A DNA stretch of 7,497 nt. Source: Candidatus Bathyarchaeota archaeon (GTDB lineage Archaea > Thermoproteota > Bathyarchaeia > 40CM-2-53-6). The number at the start of each line of letters is the position of its first letter. Position 1 is the stretch's first letter. The DNA is taken from NCBI GenBank assembly GCA_005882955.1, contig VBBB01000080.1, positions 1-7,497 on the forward strand, written 5' to 3'. A program made the translations under genes and the position numbers. Under the pieces are notes generated by a model. That model had not been told where the DNA came from. It ran no database searches and worked only from the letters and a program-made list of their open reading frames with translations. Shown piece after piece: positions 1 through 5,654 of the stretch.

Positions 1-516
1 CATTCCAGCCAAGTTGAACAGAACTAGAAAGTATGAGAATTTTGCCGACTCGCCTATTCCAAGGATGTTGAGGCTCATCAGAAAGAGTATCGCGGCTGCG
101 GTAGCCCCACCGATCAGTAGTGGCGCATTGAGTTGGGGAAAAAAGTAGCCTAGATAGCCTATAGCGGCAAGAGAGGAAATCGCGGTAGTGACGACGTAAT
201 CGAGAAGGAGTGCCCAGGCTGCGAGGAAAGCGATGTTTCGTCCGAATGCTCTTCTAGCGTATACGAAAGCGCCTCCGGCCTGGTGGTAGGAGCTGGCGAG
301 TTCTGCGTAGCAGAGGGCTGTAAGAATGTAGGCTGTTGTCGCGAAGAGGTAGGCGTATGTTGCGGCCGCGCCTGCGTATATCACGACGAGGCCCAGGGTG
401 AAGTAGATCCCTTCTGCTACGTCGGCGTAGCCGAAGGCGAAGTTGCCCAGGATACCAATGTTTCGTCTAAGTCCTTGTCTTCTGCGCCCGGCAGGTCTCT
501 GGGCGGGCTGGGTCAA
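1..516 (-). CDS. APC-superfamily amino-acid permease, N-terminal part (C-terminus beyond the window)
   Basis: 172 codons are visible and the frame stays open to base 1. The protein is probably an inner-membrane amino-acid or polyamine transporter of the APC family. After a basic, Arg-rich N-terminus (about residues 7-18) come the TM1 motif GILGNFAFGYADVAEGIY (21-38) with its unwound Gly-rich helix, a second hydrophobic stretch (about 41-68), the family signature YAELASSYHQAGGAFVYARR (70-89), then LLLDYVVTTAISS (103-115) and a further hydrophobic stretch (133-152). The start is inferred to be TTG at 516: an in-frame stop lies ten codons upstream, no ATG or GTG occurs before the TM1 motif, and GAGG (529-526) sits nine bases before it. 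It is last in the RCK-MscS-permease cluster, 79 bases after MscS. The family is clear from the motifs. The substrate cannot be read, and whether a C-terminal regulatory domain exists is unknown. Confidence 0.88.
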   Translation of the reverse strand, partial: MTQPAQRPAGRRRQGLRRNIGILGNFAFGYADVAEGIYFTLGLVVIYAGAAATYAYLFATTAYILTALCYAELASSYHQAGGAFVYARRAFGRNIAFLAAWALLLDYVVTTAISSLAAIGYLGYFFPQLNAPLLIGGATAAAILFLMSLNILGIGESAKFSYFLVLFNLAGM

Positions 517-561
517 ACAGAAGTTCCTCAGTCATCTATGGGCGCTGAAACAGCCGGGTCC

Positions 562-585
562 CCTCAAGTGCTATGATATTTGAGG
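562..585 (-). other. Small inverted repeat between MscS and permease genes
   Basis: CCTCAA (562-567) and TTGAGG (580-585) form a six-base inverted repeat around a 12-base loop, in the 79-base gap after the MscS stop and before the permease start. It could be an intercistronic hairpin that affects RNA processing or permease expression. No T-run follows on the minus strand, so it does not look like a terminator. A chance origin is possible. Confidence 0.25.
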
Positions 586-595
586 CTATTTGGGC

Positions 596-1351
596 TTAGT
601 TTCTCTTTGAGAGGAGTTCGTAGAATTTCTTCTGGACCTCAGAAATTATCTGGTCCCGTTTGGCAGGGTTGGCGATCTGTATTAGGAGGACAAGTCGGGT
701 CTCCTGTGGGGTTACTTGGCTAACTCGGACCTGGGGGATCGTGTCTGGGAGTAGGTCGACCTTGATGTCCTCAGCGATGTGTAGCAGTTGATCCTGAATC
801 TTCGCCAGGTCTATCTCTGCGCTGACTGCGACTGGTATCTGGATGCGGAGGGCTCCTGAGCGGGTGCGGTTAATGACAGATCTTCTCAACAATGTCGAGT
901 TCGGGATGATGACTATTTCGTTGTCTGGTGTAAGGATCTTTGTTTGTATCAGATTTCTCTCGATTACTCGTCCGTAGTAGTCTTGCACTTCGATCCATTC
1001 TCCTACCTTAAACGGCTGGAATGTGGACACGAACTGGGACGCGGCCATGTCAGCAAGAATGTTCCTGTAGGCCACGATCATCGCGAGACCCCCGAGGGAG
1101 AGCAGCGCGACTAGTAGGAGTATGTTGACGTTGAGTGTGTTGAGTATGTAGAAGGCGCCGAATATCCTGATGGACCACGTTCCTATCTGCTGCAGGCTGA
1201 CTATCAATCCAGATGGGACAGTGCCTGCTATTCTTGTAATGATGCTCCTGTACACCCGGACGACTGAGTAGGTGAGTACGAGAATGAGTATTATGGTGAG
1301 GATCTGCTCGGCGGGCGGACTGGTGAACAGGTCGAATATGTTGGAGGCCAC
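596..1351 (-). CDS. mscS: Small mechanosensitive ion channel, MscS family
   Basis: 251 residues, close to the size of minimal MscS channels. It likely opens under membrane tension to release ions and solutes during hypo-osmotic shock. Three hydrophobic segments are visible (about 16-34, 57-74 and 76-97). The third is the pore helix, Gly/Ala-rich at LLSLGGLAMIVAYRNILAD (83-101). The beta-barrel domain follows with FKVGEWIEVQDYYGRVIE (114-131) and the signature NEIVIIPNS (144-152); the rest is the mixed alpha/beta C-terminal domain. The start is GTG at 1351. No better start lies upstream in frame before the RCK gene ends, and GGTAGGG lies about 12 bases upstream as a modest ribosome binding site. 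It begins 28 bases after the RCK stop, so the two genes are probably co-transcribed. Functional testing is needed to separate osmotic release from selective conductance; the family assignment itself is firm. Confidence 0.93.
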   Translation of the reverse strand: MASNIFDLFTSPPAEQILTIILILVLTYSVVRVYRSIITRIAGTVPSGLIVSLQQIGTWSIRIFGAFYILNTLNVNILLLVALLSLGGLAMIVAYRNILADMAASQFVSTFQPFKVGEWIEVQDYYGRVIERNLIQTKILTPDNEIVIIPNSTLLRRSVINRTRSGALRIQIPVAVSAEIDLAKIQDQLLHIAEDIKVDLLPDTIPQVRVSQVTPQETRLVLLIQIANPAKRDQIISEVQKKFYELLSKRN

Positions 1352-1360
1352 TCTTTGTCC

Positions 1361-1386
1361 AGCCCTACCCCGAAGGGTGCTAGGCT
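1361..1386 (-). other. UUCG-capped hairpin at the RCK-MscS junction
   Basis: On the minus-strand RNA, ACCC-UUCG-GGGU (1378-1367) makes a four-pair stem capped by a C(UUCG)G tetraloop, an unusually stable loop type. An outer AGCC/GGCU pairing (1386-1383 with 1364-1361) would extend it across a small internal loop. It covers the end of the RCK gene and the purine-rich stretch upstream of the MscS start, so it could limit MscS translation or mark an RNA processing site. The pairing is seen in the sequence; the role is inference. Confidence 0.35.
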
Positions 1387-2051
1387 GTTTCGCTTGACCT
1401 TAAGAGTTCCACGGTTCGCGCGACAGATGGTGCGTCGCCTAGTAGCAGAACCTTGTCTCCGGATTTTAGTTCGAGTTCGGGTTCGGGGAAGACGTAGCTG
1501 CTGTCTCTACACACCAGGGCGACTCTGCATTTCTCTGGCATCTGTATCTCATGGATCTTCTTTCCGATGAGTGTCGCGTTGAGCGGAATTACTGTCTCAG
1601 CAACTCGCAGGTCCAATTCCGATCGGTACATGAGCGTGACCGCGCGGTCTCTCTCTAGCATGTTTTCGAGATCCTTGAGGGCTAACTCGGCCGGGCAGAT
1701 GACCATGTCAGCCCCAGCCTCCCTCAACCGTTCCTTGTTCTTGGGACTGTTTGCCACAGCGATAATGCGGGGAACGCCAAACTCTTTCTTCGCCTGTCTG
1801 GTTGCAGCCAGGTTGACTCTGTCGTCGTCCGTCGTAACTATGACAATGTCCGCTTGTGAGGCCTCTGCCAGCTTGAGAACGTCAGGCTTGGAGCCATCTG
1901 CGTTTAGAATTGTAGCATCGGAGTTGGTGGATGCTTCCTTGCAGCGCTCCTGCTTCTTCTCTATAACGGTCAGTCGATTGTCATCGCTGCTCGAGAGGTA
2001 CCGAATGAGATGCATTCCAATCCTCCCAGCTCCGATGATTAGCGCTCTCAA
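1380..2051 (-). CDS. trkA: RCK/TrkA-type NAD-binding potassium-transport regulator
   Basis: 223 residues, one RCK unit: an RCK_N Rossmann domain (about 1-125) and an RCK_C domain (about 140-220). The nucleotide-binding loop is GAGRIG (7-12), an acidic Glu31 closes beta-2 as expected for NAD(H), and NADGS (50-54) and IVTTDDD (71-77) match family positions. There is no membrane segment, so this is a cytosolic regulatory subunit that would assemble as a ring beneath a channel or transporter. The start must be TTG at 2051: an in-frame TAG directly precedes it, and any later start would remove the first Rossmann strand. No good ribosome binding site is visible, so a short or absent leader is possible. 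No TrkH/KtrB-type membrane partner lies in the window. The downstream MscS channel and APC permease are the candidate partners (inference). The gene symbol reflects the family only. Confidence 0.92.
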   Translation of the reverse strand: MRALIIGAGRIGMHLIRYLSSSDDNRLTVIEKKQERCKEASTNSDATILNADGSKPDVLKLAEASQADIVIVTTDDDRVNLAATRQAKKEFGVPRIIAVANSPKNKERLREAGADMVICPAELALKDLENMLERDRAVTLMYRSELDLRVAETVIPLNATLIGKKIHEIQMPEKCRVALVCRDSSYVFPEPELELKSGDKVLLLGDAPSVARTVELLRSSETA

Positions 2052-2101
2052 CTAATTCCCGGCTCTTCTGATTGTAAACACGACTATTCTAGATGACCGT
2101 C

Positions 2102-2158
2102 ACCGACCCCTCGGATTGTAATAACCTTAGGGTTGATCAAGGCTCTACCGACGCTCGG
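2102..2158. promoter_or_regulatory. Two similar short dyads flanking a TATA-like stretch upstream of the RCK gene
   Basis: ACCGACCCCTCGG (2102-2114) and ACCGACGCTCGG (2147-2158) are near-identical direct copies, each with internal dyad symmetry CCGA...TCGG. Between them lies GTAATAACC (about 2117-2125), whose minus-strand reading TTATTAC is TATA-like and about 70 bases upstream of the RCK start. This could be an operator pair around the promoter of the transport cluster. The repeats are seen; the role is inference, and such short elements can occur by chance. Confidence 0.3.
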
Positions 2159-2179
2159 GGCTTCATGTGCAGATCGACA

Positions 2180-2298
2180 CAAATCGCCCAGAATGCGCCT
2201 TGATTGGAAATCGGGGCAGGCGATTTGAGATCGCGACTTTTTCGCGTTGACCTCTACGCTTAATCCGCGATCTCGAAAACGTCGGATCTACGCATTCT
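2180..2298 (+). ncRNA. Candidate structured RNA: tandem hairpins with a possible pseudoknot
   Basis: Hairpin 1 pairs CAAATCGCC (2180-2188) with GGCGATTTG (2219-2227), nine perfect pairs. Inside it, 2197-2205 pairs with 2209-2217 (nine pairs, two of them G-U if the plus strand is RNA) around a GGA loop. Hairpin 2 pairs GAGATCGCG (2227-2235) with CGCGATCTC (2266-2274), again nine perfect pairs, with a small inner GCGT/ACGC stem (2244-2247 with 2256-2259). Each hairpin spans 48 bases and they share base 2227. The left internal loop of hairpin 1, AGAATGC (2190-2196), is complementary to GCATTCT (2292-2298), which would give a seven-pair pseudoknot. The G-U pairs favour plus-strand RNA, but both long stems also form on the minus strand, where the element would sit in the RCK leader. 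It matches no RNA family that I recognise. Expression is not shown. Confidence 0.4.
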
Positions 2299-2582
2299 AC
2301 GCCCTGAAGTGTGAGACTCGCCCAGATCAGTTTCAACCGGTGGGACCCCTCGTCGAAAAATCTCAAAAGTAGTTGCTCCTCGCGACACAAAACCCGACTC
2401 TGGGAGGGAATTAACAAAGAGTAGTCTTTTCTCCATCGGAGGCCTTCAGAAAGGAAATCCGCGGACTGTACCATTTGAAACCGGACAATCGCAGAATAAG
2501 CTTAGGTCGGAAATCTAAGACAAGCGTTTCTAGATCCCGAGACTTTCACGAAGAGCCATAGACTCGATTTCCACTCTGAAAA

Positions 2583-2596
2583 AACGGTCAACCGTT
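2583..2596. repeat. Perfect short palindrome AACGGT-CA-ACCGTT
   Basis: Two six-base arms (2583-2588 and 2591-2596) are perfectly inverted around two bases. Such a tight dyad is better suited to binding a dimeric regulator than to forming an RNA hairpin, because the loop is too short. It lies in the gene-poor region, 112 bases beyond the dehydrogenase 3' end and far from any start codon, so no target gene is obvious. Confidence 0.3.
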
Positions 2597-2654
2597 CCAT
2601 TCTGTGCCGCGAATTACAGGAATCGCCTAGCTTCATCTAGCGGGAGCCTTCTAG

Positions 2655-2704
2655 AAAAAGGGGTAGGAATTTTGTTTCCGCGACACGAGAGTGTTCAAGA
2701 GAAC
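2655..2704 (-). terminator. Possible terminator of the acyl-CoA dehydrogenase gene
   Basis: Just past the dehydrogenase stop, the minus strand reads two small adjacent hairpins, GTTC-TCTT-GAAC and ACAC-TCTC-GTGT (about 2704-2683). About 45 bases past the stop it reaches CCCCTTTTT (2663-2655). Archaeal RNA polymerase can stop at oligo-T alone; five T residues is a short run, so this is only a reasonable guess. Confidence 0.35.
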
Positions 2705-2707
2705 AGA

Positions 2708-3871
2708 TCATCCCTTGATGATGTGTTTCGAGATTATCAATCTCATTATTTCAGAGGTTCCTTCGCCGACCGTGTTGATTCTAGAATCTCGCCAGTGCCC
2801 GTGCACATCGAACTCGCCTGCATATCCATATCCTCCGTGTATCTGGATCGCCTCGTCGCAGGCTCTCAATCCATGCTCGCTAGCGAAGACCTTGGCTTGG
2901 GCGGCTTCTGACTCGAACGGTTTCCCTTGGTCCTTCAAGTATGCAGCCCGGTAGACCATCATCCTCGACGCGTTGATATCCGTCAGCATATCGGCGAGCT
3001 TGGACTGTATCATTTCAAACTCTGAGAGCGGTTTGCCGAAGGCAGTCCGGTCCTTGCTGTACTTGACAGCCTTGTCAAAAGCAGCCCGAGCTATCCCAGT
3101 GGAAATCGCTCCGACAGTCACTCGTCCCCCAAACAGCATCTTCTTTGCATACTCGAAGCCTTCTCCCTCGGTTCCTACGAGGCTCTCCTTGGGAACATGA
3201 GCATTCTCGAAGACAACTTCTGCGGTAACCGAGCCTCTGTAGCCCAGCTTGTCAATATGTTTACTAGACTTCGCAGATTTTGCGTCGACGAGGAATGCTG
3301 AGGGTCCTTTGGAAGTCTTGGCGAAGAGGAAGTAGAGCTGGCAGAAGCCGCCGTTGGTGGTGAACATCTTCGTACCATTCACCACCCACTGTCCACCTTC
3401 GAGACGGGCTGTGGTCTGCAGATTACGCGCGTCTGATCCAGCGCCGGGTTCGGTTAGTGAGAAGCCTGCGAACTTCTTACCGCTTATCATCTGAGGAAGA
3501 TACTCCTTCTTCTGACTGGGATTACTGAATTGGCGAACTCCCTCACAACAAGTCCCGTGAATAGCTAGGGAGAGAGCTGTGCTAGCACATGCTTTCCCGC
3601 ACATCTCCATCGCCGCGACGTAAATAGGCCAAGGAAGCTCTAATCCTCCGTAGTCTTTTGGAAAGCCCATGCTGGTGAATCCTTGTTCGAAGAGTTTCCG
3701 AATGTTCTCGCGAGGAAACTCTGCCTTCACGTCGATCTGACGGGCTGTGGGCTCGATCTCCTTCTCGAAGAAATCTCCCAACGACTCGAGGAGGAGCAGA
3801 TAGTCTTCAGACGCTGACCCGTACATCATCTGAACGAGTTCTTTCTGTTCCGGACCAAAGAAACCGACCAT
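2708..3871 (-). CDS. Acyl-CoA dehydrogenase (FAD-dependent)
   Basis: 387 residues, full length for the family. It would oxidise an acyl-CoA to the trans-2-enoyl-CoA with FAD, passing electrons to an electron-transfer flavoprotein; it is cytosolic. The N-terminal helical domain covers about 1-130. The first signature is SLTEPGAGSD (138-147), followed by WVVNGTKMFTTNGG (162-175) in the beta domain, then the C-terminal helical domain with YSKDRTAFGKPL (271-282) and QIHGGYGY (343-350). The catalytic base is Glu370 in GEGTSEI (369-375), the position used by short/medium-chain and most bacterial and archaeal enzymes. ATG at 3871 is well supported by GAGGGAG (3883-3877), five bases upstream. It is transcribed away from the surface-protein gene. 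The two thiolase-like genes nearby suggest a shared acyl-CoA pathway, but the chain length or substrate cannot be read from sequence. Confidence 0.95.
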   Translation of the reverse strand: MVGFFGPEQKELVQMMYGSASEDYLLLLESLGDFFEKEIEPTARQIDVKAEFPRENIRKLFEQGFTSMGFPKDYGGLELPWPIYVAAMEMCGKACASTALSLAIHGTCCEGVRQFSNPSQKKEYLPQMISGKKFAGFSLTEPGAGSDARNLQTTARLEGGQWVVNGTKMFTTNGGFCQLYFLFAKTSKGPSAFLVDAKSAKSSKHIDKLGYRGSVTAEVVFENAHVPKESLVGTEGEGFEYAKKMLFGGRVTVGAISTGIARAAFDKAVKYSKDRTAFGKPLSEFEMIQSKLADMLTDINASRMMVYRAAYLKDQGKPFESEAAQAKVFASEHGLRACDEAIQIHGGYGYAGEFDVHGHWRDSRINTVGEGTSEIMRLIISKHIIKG

Positions 3872-3904
3872 CGAGACTCCCTCATCGTCGGCCCTTTCCT
3901 TGGT

Positions 3905-3922
3905 CCGTTTAATCTTTAGTAC
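3905..3922. promoter_or_regulatory. AT-rich core of the divergent promoter region
   Basis: The 86 bases between the dehydrogenase start (3871) and the surface-protein start (3958) contain one AT-rich stretch, TTTAATCTTTAG (3908-3919). On the plus strand it is TATA-like and would place a transcription start near 3940, giving a very short leader before the TTG at 3958. On the minus strand the same stretch reads CTAAAGATTAAA, about 40 bases upstream of the dehydrogenase start. One AT box may therefore serve both directions, but this is inference. Confidence 0.4.
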
Positions 3923-3957
3923 AACACGTTTTTCAGCACCGCACCGGCTTCCTCCTC

Positions 3958-5592
3958 TTGATCTTGACCAGCTGGCGATACCCGAGCGCGAGAACCCTGA
4001 GCATTATCGTTCTCGCTGTCGTCGGTATCATCTACTTCGGAGGAGCAAGCTCGAATCATAATTCAACTCCTGATAGACCCGTTTCTGGACAGCCTGTTCT
4101 GATCCCTCAGGGCCCCATGGGAGTGACAAGCGCTACGAGCAGCGACCCCTACTGGTTCCAAGAAGGCGCAATCGGCGACTCAAGCATCCAGAAGAGTGTA
4201 GGTGCGAGCGTTATGATAAGGACTGTATATGACAAGGTCAACAACGACGCTCATTCCTACTGGGTTGGTAGCATACTGGCCAACAATGCTTTCGTCCAGG
4301 TCGGATACTACAACGGCCTAACGACGACGAACCAGTACTACTGTTGCGCATGGTTCTACGAATTCTTCCCAGCAGGAAACACGAACTCTCCGCCAATAAT
4401 TGGTCCCGCGGGTTCGGCCGGCCCTATCGGATCATGGCACACCTACACCATGAACTATACCGGAAATGGTGTTTGGTCTTTCTACATGGATAACCAGTTC
4501 TTAGGGTCCAGCCCAACGCAAGGACAACAGTACTATCTAGGAGCCGGCGACACCGACTCAGGGAGTCACTCGGCCGCGGTTCTTGCAGAGGTCGCACAGA
4601 CTACGTCCAACACGGACGTTATTGGCCCTGCAGAATTCAAGAGTTTCATGTACGAAACGAACCCAGGAGCTTGGCAGTTGGTCCAGGTCGGAAAGGTCCA
4701 CATTGGATACGGCGCAACTAGCTCCATGACTCTTCCCAATCCCTACACCGCCACTGAAGTGTTTGGGCTGCAAAACGACTTTTTGACGGGTAGTGATATT
4801 TCATATCCTACAGATCAGTGCGGGAGCGGCGTCTCTAACGGCTCAAACTTGTGGTCGACAATAGCGTTGTCGTGCGTTGGAAACAACTGGAATCTTCCGC
4901 CGCTTTCCTTCGTCGATACGGATGGGAACAGTATCACTCCAACCTGGGTCTCCCTATCTGACTCAACATCTGGAAGAGAGATATTCCTAACAACCTACAA
5001 CAACCAACAGATTCCCAGTCCGTCAGGGCAGTGGACGATCAACCAGGTCTCGTGGCGCGCCACTAACGTGGCAACCGGAGAGGTGGTCAACTCAACCGCG
5101 AGCAGCCAGATTGTCCCGACAAATGTCTTTTCGGTCACGATGCACGTGGTCGGATACTTCTACTCACTTCCAGTCAAGAACACGACGGTCATAATGTATC
5201 TACCAGACTCAACCAACGAGACAGTGAGGACTGACGATAATGGCCGGGCAGTCTTCACACAGCTGCCAGCTGCCAATTACACCTTTCATATCAATGTACC
5301 ATACGGAATATCTTCAACGACGACGCAGAGCATAAGCAATCCCGGGTCTCTCATAGCCAAAGTTTTCAGTCTTCCAGAACTGATCACACTAATCATACCG
5401 CCTATACTAATCGCCATTGTGGTAGCAGTCGCTGTCGCGAGAAAGGAGAGGCAGAGGCAAGCGATGATTCAAGCACAACCGATCCCAACACCGGCTTTCG
5501 GTTCGAGCTTCTGCCGGTCATGCGGGCAGCCGCTCTCGCCCACCGCTAATTTCTGCACTAGTTGCGGTACACCACGAATAATGACGCAGTGA
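3958..5592 (+). CDS. Membrane-anchored surface protein with G1-peptidase-like ectodomain and cytosolic zinc ribbon
   Basis: 544 residues. Seen: an N-terminal hydrophobic segment (about 13-29; signal or anchor), a long polar ectodomain (about 31-470), a second membrane helix (about 472-494), the basic stop-transfer RKERQRQ (495-501), and a C-terminal zinc ribbon with Cys519, 522, 533 and 536 (C-x2-C-x10-C-x2-C). The predicted topology is ectodomain outside, ribbon inside. Seven N-glycosylation sequons (for example NYT, NGS, NTT) fit an archaeal surface protein. Residues 101-230 resemble G1 (eqolisin) glutamic peptidases from memory: YWVG (101-104), FVQVGYY (112-118), AWFYEFFP (131-138) and LAEVAQ (209-214). 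Gln114 and Glu211 fall where the Gln/Glu dyad is expected. The fold may be only lectin-like. Residues about 392-450 look like a carboxypeptidase-regulatory/Ig-like domain (TDDNGRAVFTQLPAANYTF, 425-443). The start is TTG at 3958, or TTG at 3964; neither has a ribosome binding site. Protease activity is unproven. Confidence 0.8.
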   Translation: MILTSWRYPSARTLSIIVLAVVGIIYFGGASSNHNSTPDRPVSGQPVLIPQGPMGVTSATSSDPYWFQEGAIGDSSIQKSVGASVMIRTVYDKVNNDAHSYWVGSILANNAFVQVGYYNGLTTTNQYYCCAWFYEFFPAGNTNSPPIIGPAGSAGPIGSWHTYTMNYTGNGVWSFYMDNQFLGSSPTQGQQYYLGAGDTDSGSHSAAVLAEVAQTTSNTDVIGPAEFKSFMYETNPGAWQLVQVGKVHIGYGATSSMTLPNPYTATEVFGLQNDFLTGSDISYPTDQCGSGVSNGSNLWSTIALSCVGNNWNLPPLSFVDTDGNSITPTWVSLSDSTSGREIFLTTYNNQQIPSPSGQWTINQVSWRATNVATGEVVNSTASSQIVPTNVFSVTMHVVGYFYSLPVKNTTVIMYLPDSTNETVRTDDNGRAVFTQLPAANYTFHINVPYGISSTTTQSISNPGSLIAKVFSLPELITLIIPPILIAIVVAVAVARKERQRQAMIQAQPIPTPAFGSSFCRSCGQPLSPTANFCTSCGTPRIMTQ

Positions 5593-5602
5593 CCATTTTT
5601 TT
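5593..5602 (+). terminator. Oligo-T transcription stop after the surface-protein gene
   Basis: Seven consecutive T (5596-5602) begin four bases after the TGA stop. Archaeal RNA polymerase commonly terminates at such runs without a hairpin. Together with the TATA-like box that follows, it suggests that the thiolase genes are a separate transcription unit. Confidence 0.5.
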
Positions 5603-5607
5603 CTCGC

Positions 5608-5622
5608 GGAAGTCTTATAGTA
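5608..5622 (+). promoter_or_regulatory. Putative archaeal promoter (BRE plus TATA) of the thiolase genes
   Basis: GGAAG (5608-5612), a purine-rich BRE-like element, is followed by TCTTATAGTA (5613-5622), a TATA-like box. Initiation about 25 bases downstream would fall near 5645, some ten bases before the TTG at 5655, giving a short leader. This placement supports the TTG start over upstream ones. Confidence 0.5.
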
Positions 5623-5654
5623 AACAGTTCATCGCCGATTTTCCTGATGGATTC

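Larger units (their letters stand above)
2052..2707. other. Gene-poor intergenic region of about 650 bases
   Basis: This lies between the 3' end of the acyl-CoA dehydrogenase gene and the 5' end of the RCK gene, so it should carry the promoter and leader of the transport cluster. A 103-codon minus-strand frame (2474-2163) has no ribosome binding site, no recognisable motif and overlaps the hairpins described below, so I do not call it a gene. No tRNA, rRNA, transposase remnant or CRISPR repeat is visible. The content I can support is a set of inverted repeats (2180-2298, 2501-2519, 2583-2596), two similar short dyads near the RCK gene (2102-2158), a TATA-like AT stretch (about 2115-2125) and an A-run at 2655-2659 that may end the dehydrogenase transcript. 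Confidence 0.6.

Noticed and set aside
283..576. 97-codon plus-strand frame
   Set aside because: It is antisense to the permease gene, whose motifs are unmistakable on the other strand, and its Cys/Gly-rich translation has no family features.
1567..2055. 162-codon plus-strand frame
   Set aside because: It mirrors the RCK gene on the opposite strand; Ser/Arg-rich translation typical of an antisense shadow.
2416..2429. AAAGA-GTAG-TCTTT hairpin as a terminator
   Set aside because: Only a five-pair, AT-rich stem with no gene ending nearby on either strand.
2163..2474. 103-codon open frame on the minus strand
   Set aside because: No ribosome binding site, no recognisable domain, erratic composition, and it overlaps the strong inverted repeats; most likely a chance frame in an intergenic region.
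2052..2707. tRNA or other standard RNA gene in the gene-free region
   Set aside because: No T-loop (GTTCRANYC-like) or cloverleaf arrangement was found on reading either strand.
2672..2954. Two overlapping plus-strand frames of 79 and 87 codons
   Set aside because: They are antisense to the C-terminal coding part of the acyl-CoA dehydrogenase, which carries the catalytic Glu motif.
5562..5654. Longer N-terminus for the first thiolase-like protein from TTG 5562
   Set aside because: It would overlap the zinc-ribbon coding end by 31 bases and encode a T-run and TATA-like box; the family N-terminus begins after 5655.
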